DNA of 6,595 bases from Candidatus Methanofastidiosum methylothiophilum (GTDB lineage Archaea; Methanobacteriota_B; Thermococci; Methanofastidiosales; Methanofastidiosaceae), in the NCBI GenBank assembly GCA_001587675.1, contig LNGD01000089.1, forward strand, positions 1 through 6,595. Direction: 5' to 3'. Below, one piece after another: positions 1 to 5,762 of this stretch. The notes beneath the pieces were generated by a model. That model did no database searches and was not told where the DNA came from. It worked only from the letters and a program-made list of their open reading frames with translations. The translations under genes and the position numbers were made by a program. Position 1 is the first letter of the stretch. Each line of letters begins with the position of its first letter.

Positions 1-706
1 TTAAGGATGATTTCTGAGAGGATAACACTAAGGATTTGCTACGGTTTTTAAACATGTCAATTAGTGATTTTTTTATTATGTCAGAAGTTACAGGATCAAG
101 AGTTTCAGTTGGTTCATCTGCAAATAGTATTATTGGATCTAAAGCGAGTTGTCTAGCTAAAACTAGTCTCTGTTTTTCTCCACCCGACAAATCTCTTGCA
201 ACATGGGTCATTCTATGTAGCAAGTTAACTTTCTGTAAAATTTCGATAATCTTAGAATTGATATCTTTTTCAGGCATTTGCATTTCAGAATAGATTTCAT
301 ACATGTTCTCAAGAACAGATCTCTGCCCAAAAAGAGCAAATGTCCTTTGAAACATTATGGCTGTTCTTCTCTTTATTATATTGAAAAACTCTTCATCGTT
401 CCAAAAATTAATTTTTTTATAGGAAAATTCTAAATTACATTTTAAGCACTTAGTTCCAACGTAGCTAGGGGGATTTACAATATTACATTTTGAGCAGTAT
501 GCAATATTATAATATACTGCGCCGCTGGAGGGCTTGTAACCCTTTGTTCCTCTCAAAATATTTAATAAAACTGATTTGCCACTGCCTGTTGGACCATAAA
601 TCCCCAATGAATCCCCTTCATTTATGACAAAAGAGATGTTGTCTAGTATGGTAGTGTTATCAACTATGAAAGAAAGATTTTCAACTTCAATGAATTTGTT
701 TTCCAT
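1..706 (-). CDS. atwA: Methyl-coenzyme M reductase system component A2 (AtwA), ABC ATPase, N-terminal part
   Basis: AtwA is a soluble ATPase with two ABC domains that takes part in the ATP-dependent reductive activation of methyl-coenzyme M reductase, the last enzyme of methanogenesis. The frame starts at ATG 706 and stays open to base 1, so 235 residues of a protein usually a little over 500 long are present: the first ABC domain only. Seen: Walker A GPTGSGKS (38-45); a four-Cys insertion C71, C74, C87, C90, likely a zinc site typical of this family; Q-loop Q120 in 'FQRTFALFG'; signature LSGGEKQR (173-180); Walker B ending in D197-E198; D-loop TLDP. The H-loop position reads SSQ (Q231) where the family usually has SH. 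A GGGGA sequence 5 bases before the ATG may be a ribosome binding site. The Cys insertion and the RTFAL motif separate it from ordinary ABC transporter ATPases. No neighbouring mcr gene is in the window. Confidence 0.85.
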   Translation of the reverse strand, partial: MENKFIEVENLSFIVDNTTILDNISFVINEGDSLGIYGPTGSGKSVLLNILRGTKGYKPSSGAVYYNIAYCSKCNIVNPPSYVGTKCLKCNLEFSYKKINFWNDEEFFNIIKRRTAIMFQRTFALFGQRSVLENMYEIYSEMQMPEKDINSKIIEILQKVNLLHRMTHVARDLSGGEKQRLVLARQLALDPIILFADEPTETLDPVTSDIIKKSLIDMFKNRSKSLVLSSQKSSL

Positions 707-962
707 TTAAATCCCCAAAAAATACATAATTATTGGAGATTTATCTAATAAAAAGATTTTGATTGTTAGAAACATATAATAGTCACAGTATCTTTTTTTT
801 AAGTTAAGAAAATAGTATATTTCGTATAATTTATAAGAATTTGATTTGATTAATAATTTTGAGGTAAGTAAAAAACTTTTTTAGGTTTGCATATTTTAAT
901 TCTTTCCCCCTATTTTAGCTTTTATAATAAGAGAATTAATTAGAACTAATGCCTTCTGTTAA
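707..962. other. AT-rich intergenic stretch upstream of atwA, no gene seen
   Basis: I find no convincing ORF or RNA gene here. The DNA is strongly AT-rich, with an 8-T run on the plus strand near 793-800, an A6-C-T6 stretch near 870-883 and a small inverted repeat, ATTAG-AA-CTAAT, at 939-950. No clear TATA box lies 25-30 bases before the atwA start, so the atwA promoter may be further upstream with a real 5' leader. That would fit its possible ribosome binding site. Confidence 0.4.
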
Positions 963-1169
963 TTAAAAATCAGCTTTGGAACATATTTTACCTACATTCA
1001 GATTCAAAAGATTTTGCCATAACACGATGTGTAGACGGCTCATTTGGTCCTGCCAGTTAACTTTTTCGCTATCTTCCGGCCAAAGCTCTCTGGTTTTCTG
1101 AAAATGAAGCCTCAGAATTTTTTGTCTATAGTAATTGTCGCCAGCATCTAGTACTAATAATCCAAAGCT
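963..1169 (-). pseudogene. Broken coding remnant, C-terminal fragment of unknown protein
   Basis: On the minus strand a frame stays open for 68 codons between stop codons at 1172-1170 and 965-963. It has no good start codon at its beginning; the only internal ATG is about 35 codons in. The peptide looks protein-like (for example 'RLHFQKTRELWPEDSEK' and 'QMSRLHIVLWQNLL', rich in Trp, Arg and Leu). Its base composition between about 1020 and 1140 is visibly more GC-rich than the flanks. I do not recognise the family. The lack of a start, the in-frame stop just upstream and the adjacent transposase-associated gene suggest the tail of a gene broken by mobile-element activity. It could also be a chance open frame. 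Confidence 0.4.
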
Positions 1170-1177
1170 TTATAAGG
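1168..1177 (+). promoter_or_regulatory. TATA-like box for the DUF2080 gene
   Basis: CTTTATAAGG is centred about 26 bases before ATG 1199, the spacing expected for an archaeal TATA box with a leaderless or nearly leaderless transcript. Confidence 0.45.
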
Positions 1178-1181
1178 ATTT

Positions 1182-1202
1182 CTATATATGTACTATATAT
1201 GT
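1182..1202 (+). repeat. Tandem direct repeat CTATATATGT at a start codon
   Basis: CTATATATGT occurs at 1182-1191 and again at 1193-1202, one base apart, giving an 11-base period. The second copy contains ATG 1199, the start of the DUF2080 gene. It lies between the TATA-like box and the start, so it could be a repressor site or simply low-complexity AT sequence. Confidence 0.5.
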
Positions 1203-1363
1203 CACGTAAAGTAGAAGCAATAGTGAATGGTCCACTTAATCTTAGTGAAGAAGTTGTTCAGATTTATGAGAGAAGAGTCACTGCTTATGGGAATAGCGCC
1301 AAAGTTGATGCACAGAAGAAGTACATAGGATATCGAGCCTATGTTATAATTGTCAAAGACTAG
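1199..1363 (+). CDS. DUF2080-type transposase-associated small protein
   Basis: This 54-residue protein resembles the DUF2080 'transposase-associated' proteins of archaea, which are usually encoded beside an insertion-sequence transposase. The diagnostic part is the C-terminal half: basic 'ERRV', then YGNSAKV, then KKYIG and a hydrophobic VII(V)KD end. In the family I recall this as an '(F/Y)GNSxxVxxPKxWIG' pattern, and it resembles the AbrB/MazE DNA-binding hairpin. Here the Pro is replaced (VDAQKKYIG). The likely role is DNA binding or transposase regulation, but the biochemical function is not established to my knowledge. No transposase follows within the window; the next frame is an unrelated convergent gene. 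It is therefore an orphan, probably left by a deleted element. Start: ATG 1199, with a TATA-like box about 26 bases upstream. Its codons are less AT-biased than those of the neighbours. Confidence 0.7.
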   Translation: MSRKVEAIVNGPLNLSEEVVQIYERRVTAYGNSAKVDAQKKYIGYRAYVIIVKD

Positions 1364-1411
1364 TTTTAAAGTAAATATGTCCCACAGCTGGAATTGTATC
1401 TCAAAAGAATA

Positions 1412-2095
1412 CTAAAAAATATGTAATTTATATGGTGTCCTAAAACCGAGGATCCAATTTACTTCTACTTCTTTGTTTTCTGTTTTGACTTTTACAACTT
1501 CTCTACTTCTGTTAACATCTTTATATTTTGTTACTGTTCTATATTTTGTTTCAGTTTTGTATTTAGTGACAATTCTCTCTTTTTCAATCTCTTCATTAAT
1601 AATTTCTGTTTTCTGAGCGGTGATAATCCTATAACAACTACACTGTGTACAATTCTTAGTTAATGGATTAACTCTATTACACTGACATTGGGGTTTCAAT
1701 TCACAGTGAGAAGTTGGGTCTGTATAATAATCATATATCTCATAATTAATTGTTTTTTCTGTTGGAACGATTTCAGTGTAAATTTCTTTTTCTTCATAGG
1801 GAATTAGCTCTTCATAGGATTCATTAACTTCAAATGGTTGCTTTTCCACATAAGATTCAATTTCAGAGTATGCAATTTGCTCTTCGATACTGATTGTTTT
1901 GGTCGGCAATAAAACTATTAATAAAACTAATGCCAATAAAATTCTAATAACAGGCTTTTTCAAAATGACTATTTTATGGGGCAATATTTCCTTTTTAATT
2001 TCATCAGAATTTAAGTTTTGTTCATCTATTTTAGTTTCTTCTTTTAATTCTGAAGTTTCAGTTTTTTCAACTTTTATTTCCTCGCCTTCAGGCAT
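1412..2095 (-). CDS. Single-pass membrane protein with Cys cluster and TKY repeats, unknown function
   Basis: A 227-residue protein counted from ATG 2095; a TTG codon at 2104 would add three residues. Layout: a very acidic, charged N-terminal segment (residues 1-40); one transmembrane helix (about 49-64, Leu/Val/Ile-rich, preceded by KKPVIR); then an outer region rich in Glu, Tyr, Thr and Lys. That region has a first stretch of YVEKQPFE / PYEEKEIY-like units, a compact cluster of six cysteines (131, 137, 139, 149, 152, 154; spacing C-x5-C-x-C-x9-C-x2-C-x-C), and a hexapeptide repeat TKYKTE-TKYRTV-TKYKDV (about 177-194). The charge layout suggests the N-terminus inside and the C-terminus outside. 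The cysteines could bind metal or form disulfides. I recognise no named family; a cell-surface or envelope role is inferred. It is transcribed divergently from the five-span protein, with its own TATA-like box. Confidence 0.7.
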   Translation of the reverse strand: MPEGEEIKVEKTETSELKEETKIDEQNLNSDEIKKEILPHKIVILKKPVIRILLALVLLIVLLPTKTISIEEQIAYSEIESYVEKQPFEVNESYEELIPYEEKEIYTEIVPTEKTINYEIYDYYTDPTSHCELKPQCQCNRVNPLTKNCTQCSCYRIITAQKTEIINEEIEKERIVTKYKTETKYRTVTKYKDVNRSREVVKVKTENKEVEVNWILGFRTPYKLHIF

Positions 2096-2125
2096 AATAA
2101 TCAAATATAACTATCAACAAGAGAT

Positions 2126-2133
2126 ATATAAAT
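2126..2133 (-). promoter_or_regulatory. TATA box for the Cys-cluster membrane protein gene
   Basis: On the minus strand TTTATATA is centred about 25 bases before 2104 and 34 before ATG 2095. It predicts transcription starting near 2104, giving a leader of about 9 bases to the ATG, or a leaderless mRNA if the TTG were used. Confidence 0.5.
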
Positions 2134-2149
2134 TCTTAGGAAATAATTA

Positions 2150-2158
2150 GATTTAAGA
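2150..2158 (+). promoter_or_regulatory. TATA-like box for the five-span membrane protein gene
   Basis: GATTTAAGA is centred about 28 bases before ATG 2182, suitable for a leaderless transcript. A second AT alternation, CCGTATATATA (2169-2179), lies just before the start and is too close to act as the TATA box for this ATG. Confidence 0.35.
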
Positions 2159-2181
2159 GTAGATAATCCCGTATATATAGC

Positions 2182-2766
2182 ATGGCTAACCAAAAAAGCC
2201 AGATTAAAAATTCTTTTTTAACGAAGTTGAGTGGTATTGTCTTAATTTTAATAATATTGGTGATTCTTAATCTTTTTTCCTTAATAGTGTCTTATTATAT
2301 TTTGCACAGTGTAACGGGATTTTTAAATAGTAACTTTATTTTGCTAATTTCAGTTTTTATTATCATTTTATTTGGCTCAATCCTTAATGATTTAGATTCT
2401 AAAATAAGATACATTTCAACAATATTTTATGCTTTATCAGGCGTATTATTTTTGACAATATTAATTAATGCAATTATTGAATTTGAGTATAAATCTCACG
2501 AATATTATTTTGACTATTTACATAATAATTATATTTTGATATATTTGATTGTTTTTTTCTTAAGTATTTTTATAAGCTATTATATTAGCTATACAAGACT
2601 ATCTAAAAGTCAATTTATGGCCACTATATGTAAATTCAATGTATTTAGTTTTTGCCTTTTCATGCAAATAGTGTTTTTTGTTAAAAAAGAATTTGAAAAA
2701 AGTAGCAAGTCACTTCAAAAAATAACAAACTATACTATTGAAAAATTTAAGTATCGATACGGCTAG
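2182..2766 (+). CDS. Five-span integral membrane protein, unknown function
   Basis: A 194-residue, very hydrophobic protein of unknown family. I count five likely membrane helices at about 17-40, 52-68, 78-98, 117-136 and 151-167. A basic N-terminus and a Lys-rich C-terminal tail (168-194, several KK and KS pairs) would both tend to lie in the cytoplasm, although an odd number of spans puts them on opposite sides, so one helix may be mis-assigned. A Tyr/His/Glu-rich loop (about 101-116, 'YKSHEYYFDYLHNNY') joins helices 3 and 4. There are no catalytic motifs that I recognise. ATG 2182 is the only Met before residue 146, which supports the start. Its last 20 bases overlap tail-to-tail with the glycosyltransferase gene on the other strand. 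Confidence 0.65.
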   Translation: MANQKSQIKNSFLTKLSGIVLILIILVILNLFSLIVSYYILHSVTGFLNSNFILLISVFIIILFGSILNDLDSKIRYISTIFYALSGVLFLTILINAIIEFEYKSHEYYFDYLHNNYILIYLIVFFLSIFISYYISYTRLSKSQFMATICKFNVFSFCLFMQIVFFVKKEFEKSSKSLQKITNYTIEKFKYRYG

Positions 2767-4078
2767 CGTTGTAATACGGAGAACGATAAATATCTACTTT
2801 ACCATAAGAGTCCTTGAAAGTGACTAATGGCGTTAGGTCTTTGAAAAATTCTCTTGCATATTTTGGAGTAGTTTTCTCATATGAATCAATAACAACGTAT
2901 TCTATCCCCTCCCTTTCAAGAGTTCTTTGAAAAAAAGATGGGTCCTGAGGTATCTGATAAGTAAGCCTATGGGAAAAATAGTGAATTTGTCTAAATGATT
3001 GAGTCATTATTTTGGCATCTTGGTCAGTATTTTCTCTTAACCAACCACCTGCTTCATCCAATAATCCATATGAAACAACTTTAGTTTCCAATACAGACAC
3101 TGTTGCAGAAAACTGGAAAAGAACTGCAATTGCCATAAAACTTAATCCTATGAATTTTTTCTTATCTTTTAGATACATCAATCCAAAATAGGCCAATAAA
3201 AAATATCCTGCTAATAGGTACCTTACTTCTTGAACAGGCCATAAAAAACATGACAAAATTACCAATAATCCAAATCCCCAGAATATCTTCTCAGATTTTT
3301 TGATGCCTAAAAATGCTACAATTACCATAAGAGGAAAAGCAGTAATAATAAAAATAGGAATAGTTCTTGTAAAAAAAACTAATGTTCCTGAACCAACATC
3401 ACTTATCAGATAAGCGGAATGAGAAACAAATATTTTTCCAAAATGTAAGTAAGACCATACAAACCAAGGTATAGTAACAATTAATGTAGTCATGAAAGAT
3501 ATGATAATTTTTTTATTAAGATTTGTCAGATATGAGAAAAAAATCGGAAAAGTATAGATTATGCCAACAGATTTTGTTAAAAAAGATGTAGCGATCAGAA
3601 CTCCCAATAGGATATGTTTCTTATAAGAATCATTTTTCCAAAAATAAACGAGGTATGAAGCCATAACAAAAGTTAAGAGAGGTATTTCTCTAATCACATT
3701 AACAGAATCATAAAAAATCGTCGGTGTAAAGAAAAGATACAAAGCTCCTAAAAAGGACAGTTCAAGAGAAAATCTTTTTTCAAAAAGCATAAAACTTAGT
3801 ATTACAAAAATAATTGAAAAAAATGGTACTGCAAGAAAAATCCCGTTTTCACCAAAAAGGCCAATAAAAATCGCTAAGAATATGGGAAGCATAGGTGGCA
3901 CGTCGCCGGGATAACCGTTAAAGAAATATCCGTTACCTGTAAGTAACGAATACCCTAAAGAAGCGTATAATCCTCCGTCATAAATAAGCCCATAATGAGG
4001 AACATATATGGCTAAAGATATAGAAGTAATAACAATTAAAAGTAAAATGTATCTATTTCTTGTCATCTGAAAGCTCAT
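2747..4078 (-). CDS. GT39-type (PMT/ArnT-like) membrane glycosyltransferase
   Basis: A 443-residue multi-span protein with the architecture of GT-C family 39 glycosyltransferases, which transfer a sugar from a lipid-phosphate donor to a lipid or protein on the outer face of the membrane. Seen: a first helix (8-27); a first outer loop with the Asp that is usually catalytic (D34 in 'YDGGLYASLG'); a second loop with 'DSVNVIREIP' (124-133); many further helices up to about 328; the RY motif typical of the family ('VQEVRYLLAGY', 282-292); and a soluble C-terminal domain beginning at 'AGGWLRENT' (343-351), as in many prokaryotic members. The length is close to usual for the group. Start: ATG 4078 sits about 27 bases after a clear TATA box (4101-4110), so the mRNA is likely leaderless; ATG at residue 5 is less likely. 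Donor and acceptor cannot be read from sequence. It may act in S-layer or lipid glycosylation. Confidence 0.85.
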   Translation of the reverse strand: MSFQMTRNRYILLLIVITSISLAIYVPHYGLIYDGGLYASLGYSLLTGNGYFFNGYPGDVPPMLPIFLAIFIGLFGENGIFLAVPFFSIIFVILSFMLFEKRFSLELSFLGALYLFFTPTIFYDSVNVIREIPLLTFVMASYLVYFWKNDSYKKHILLGVLIATSFLTKSVGIIYTFPIFFSYLTNLNKKIIISFMTTLIVTIPWFVWSYLHFGKIFVSHSAYLISDVGSGTLVFFTRTIPIFIITAFPLMVIVAFLGIKKSEKIFWGFGLLVILSCFLWPVQEVRYLLAGYFLLAYFGLMYLKDKKKFIGLSFMAIAVLFQFSATVSVLETKVVSYGLLDEAGGWLRENTDQDAKIMTQSFRQIHYFSHRLTYQIPQDPSFFQRTLEREGIEYVVIDSYEKTTPKYAREFFKDLTPLVTFKDSYGKVDIYRSPYYNASRIDT

Positions 4079-4100
4079 TATTCAAAAAAGATATTAATCT

Positions 4101-4110
4101 ATTTATATAG
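4101..4110 (-). promoter_or_regulatory. TATA box for the GT39 glycosyltransferase gene
   Basis: On the minus strand CTATATAAAT is centred 27 bases before ATG 4078. This is the best-formed archaeal TATA box in the window and predicts a leaderless mRNA. Confidence 0.6.
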
Positions 4111-4270
4111 TTATTCTGTATAGATTATTGACCTAAATCAATTTTATGCCACCATAGGGCAGGATAATTAATTATATTAAAATTAAAGTCAAATAAAGCC
4201 TCAATCTAAAAAATAAATATCAAAATGAACTATTCTAGATATTAAAATATTACAATGCTCTTTCTATAAT

Positions 4271-4280
4271 CTTTTATTAA
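4271..4280 (+). promoter_or_regulatory. TATA-like box for the 86-residue ORF
   Basis: CTTTTATTAA is centred about 25 bases before ATG 4300, correctly placed for a leaderless mRNA. As at 2169-2179, a second element, CCGTATATATA (4283-4293), lies between it and the start codon. Confidence 0.35.
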
Positions 4281-4299
4281 CTCCGTATATATAAAATCC

Positions 4300-4560
4300 A
4301 TGGTAAACGAATTTAATCAAGCTTATGAGCAAATTATAAAAAAATGTGCTTATATTGGATGTATACCTTCAGTTAAAGGAGAAATTGAAGTATGGGAAAA
4401 AAGAGAAAAAGATAGACTATTCTTGATTGATAAGAACAATGAAAAATTCTTATCAAGAAAAAAAGAAGATGATTCTGAGTGGTATGAAAACTCTAAGTAC
4501 ATGATAATTTCACTGATCCAGAATAATTCTATGTTGCCAACTTTTTTTTGTTCATATTAA
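4300..4560 (+). CDS. Small soluble hypothetical protein
   Basis: An 86-residue hydrophilic protein with no transmembrane helix and no family I recognise. It is rich in Lys, Glu and Asp ('WEKREKDRLF', 'SRKKEDDSEWYE') and has Cys at 16, 21 and 84; C16 and C21 have a CxxxxC spacing. The middle could form a beta-rich fold with alternating charged and hydrophobic residues. Support for it being real: no ORF competes in other frames, a TATA-like box sits at the right distance, and codon use is AT-rich like the neighbours. The short hydrophobic, Cys-containing end after residue 68 could be a frameshifted tail. It converges with the zinc-ribbon membrane protein gene across an AT-rich gap of 114 bases. 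Confidence 0.5.
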   Translation: MVNEFNQAYEQIIKKCAYIGCIPSVKGEIEVWEKREKDRLFLIDKNNEKFLSRKKEDDSEWYENSKYMIISLIQNNSMLPTFFCSY

Positions 4561-4674
4561 AATCAAATATTTATTAAATATATTTTTATATATAAGACAG
4601 TAATTGGACTTAACAAAAATTAAAATACAAAATTCGTATTATAAAAGAATAAGAAATTAAATATAAAATTAAAT

Positions 4675-5286
4675 TTATAATCTATTCCCACAATTTACAC
4701 AAAAAGAGGTTTCAATCTTATTTTGATGCCCACATTGATTACAGAATTTTGCTCCACTGCTCTGAGGTACATTTGAAGTTTGATTTGTTAAGTAGGTAGG
4801 TGCGCCTGTTGTTACATTCTGTTGTTGATTAACTGATACGTTGACTTTAGTTTTATCTTTGTCAGAGGAGATTGCACCTCCTATAATACAGATAATTGCT
4901 CCAATCCACCCTATATAAAATCCAATAGCCAACAATCCAATAAAGAAATTTCTAGCGTAAAGAAAAACTGCAATTGTAAGGACAATCATTCCTGCAGGCC
5001 CAGCGACAGATCCTCCTGCCTTCTTAAATATTGCAAGTAGTCCTCCAATAAAGAGTAAGAAGAATCCTGCTACAATCAAAGCGAGAATCATAGCTGCCAT
5101 GCCATAAGAAGGATTAACTTGCAGTAAAAAATTCTGCATTACGGTATTATCTGTAAAATTTGTAAGAACTGCAAGTGTTATTTCAAAAATTGAATATATG
5201 CCATCCACAAAATAATAAAATGGCAAAAAGGCAGAAACAATTAAGATTATACCTCCAATTAAACTTATAATCCTACCATTTTCCAT
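4675..5286 (-). CDS. Four-span membrane protein with C-terminal zinc ribbon
   Basis: A 203-residue protein with two parts. The first 140 residues form about four membrane helices (7-25, 64-87, 97-112, 117-138), with Gly-rich packing segments such as 'GGIILIV' and 'IGGLLAIF'. After a Gln/Asn/Thr-rich linker (about 141-178) comes a short zinc-ribbon of the zinc_ribbon_2 type: C182-x2-C185 and C196-x2-C199, in the pattern 'FCxQCGH...FCVNCGNRL'. Proteins of this design are common in archaea and bacteria, and their function is largely unknown. The ribbon is probably cytoplasmic and may bind a partner protein or nucleic acid. Start: ATG 5286 lies about 24 bases after a TATA box. It appears to be a single-gene unit, convergent with the 86-residue ORF. 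Confidence 0.8.
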   Translation of the reverse strand: MENGRIISLIGGIILIVSAFLPFYYFVDGIYSIFEITLAVLTNFTDNTVMQNFLLQVNPSYGMAAMILALIVAGFFLLFIGGLLAIFKKAGGSVAGPAGMIVLTIAVFLYARNFFIGLLAIGFYIGWIGAIICIIGGAISSDKDKTKVNVSVNQQQNVTTGAPTYLTNQTSNVPQSSGAKFCNQCGHQNKIETSFCVNCGNRL

Positions 5287-5304
5287 GCTTAATTTTATTT
5301 TTTT

Positions 5305-5315
5305 AAATTTATATG
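5305..5315 (-). promoter_or_regulatory. TATA box for the zinc-ribbon membrane protein gene
   Basis: On the minus strand CATATAAATTT is centred about 24 bases before ATG 5286, again giving a leaderless transcript. Confidence 0.55.
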
Positions 5316-5378
5316 TTTTACTATATTTTCAGCTGTAGATCTTACTCCAGATCATTTCTCATGTTGAAACGCTAGGGT

Positions 5379-5495
5379 AATGCAAAGCTTAACGACAAAA
5401 ACATAGCATGGATAATCAGATCAAAGGAACTTGGCCTTAGGTCAAGTGAGATTGCCTTCCTCCAGAATGTTATTGTTAGAGGCGCCCACATATGA
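5379..5495 (+). pseudogene. Transposase remnant: N-terminal helix-turn-helix only
   Basis: In the frame starting with AAG at 5385 the DNA encodes a 36-residue fragment, 'KLNDKNIAWIIRSKELGLRS' followed by 'SEIAFLQNVIVRGAHI', ending at TGA 5493-5495. This matches the opening helix-turn-helix of archaeal IS481-like DDE transposases, which I recall as 'LNDxKIxWIIRxKxxGxSxxEIAxxQxVSxRRVQ'. The natural start ATG (5380-5382) is two bases out of frame: the sequence ATG-CA-AAG-CTT suggests a 2-base insertion or another frameshift. After 'RGAHI' the frame ends, and no catalytic DDE domain follows. It is therefore a decayed, inactive relic. It differs from the transposase at the right edge of the window, of which only the C-terminus is visible, so the two cannot be compared directly. 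Confidence 0.65.
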
Positions 5496-5599
5496 ACTTA
5501 AATCTCGAAGTGCTTGAAACCCCTGAAAATGCATTTTAAAGGAAGCAAGAATCTAGCATTAGTTTTCCAGAAAAGCAATAAATTTGAGGAGATTTTTTA

Positions 5600-5725
5600 A
5601 TGAAAAAAAAAACGGAAATAATAAAGGATAAGACAATGTTTTTAACCACGGGGTTCTCATGCGTTGTCGGGGCTTCCCTGATTTGTCGCCTTTTTTTAGC
5701 CTGTTATGCATTTCGGGGCCTATAA
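5600..5725 (+). CDS. Doubtful 41-residue ORF on a GC-rich island
   Basis: ATG 5600 is preceded by TTGAGGAG, a good Shine-Dalgarno-like match 8 bases upstream, and opens a 41-codon frame ending at TAA 5723-5725. The peptide has a Lys-rich start (MKKKTEIIKDK) and a hydrophobic, Cys-containing second half ('FSCVVGASLICRLFLACYAF') that could span a membrane. From about 5640 on, base composition is clearly more GC-rich than the surroundings, and the opposite strand is also open here, so this may be non-coding element debris. No family recognised. Confidence 0.25.
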   Translation: MKKKTEIIKDKTMFLTTGFSCVVGASLICRLFLACYAFRGL

Positions 5726-5732
5726 TGGATTG

Positions 5733-5740
5733 ATTTAAAA
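5733..5740 (+). promoter_or_regulatory. TATA-like box for the 77-residue membrane protein
   Basis: ATTTAAAA is centred about 27 bases before ATG 5763, which fits leaderless expression. Confidence 0.35.
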
Positions 5741-5762
5741 AGTTTGAAATCCAAAAAATGGC

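Noticed and set aside
36..293. Plus-strand 85-codon open frame
   Set aside because: It lies fully inside the minus-strand AtwA gene, whose ABC motifs are unmistakable; a shadow frame.
866..886. A6-C-T6 palindrome as a terminator or hairpin
   Set aside because: It has only A-T pairs and no loop of useful size; in DNA this AT-rich it is expected by chance.
2096..2104. TTG at 2104 as start of the Cys-cluster protein
   Set aside because: ATG three codons later (2095) is the more usual start. The TATA spacing slightly favours 2104 as the transcription start, so TTG is not excluded.
1899..2150. Plus-strand 83-codon open frame
   Set aside because: Antisense to the N-terminal and membrane-helix part of the Cys-cluster protein, and it covers that gene's promoter; no features of its own.
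4161..4176. Palindrome ATAATTAATTAT between the divergent genes as an operator
   Set aside because: It is short and pure A/T, and lies away from both inferred TATA boxes; not distinguishable from background.
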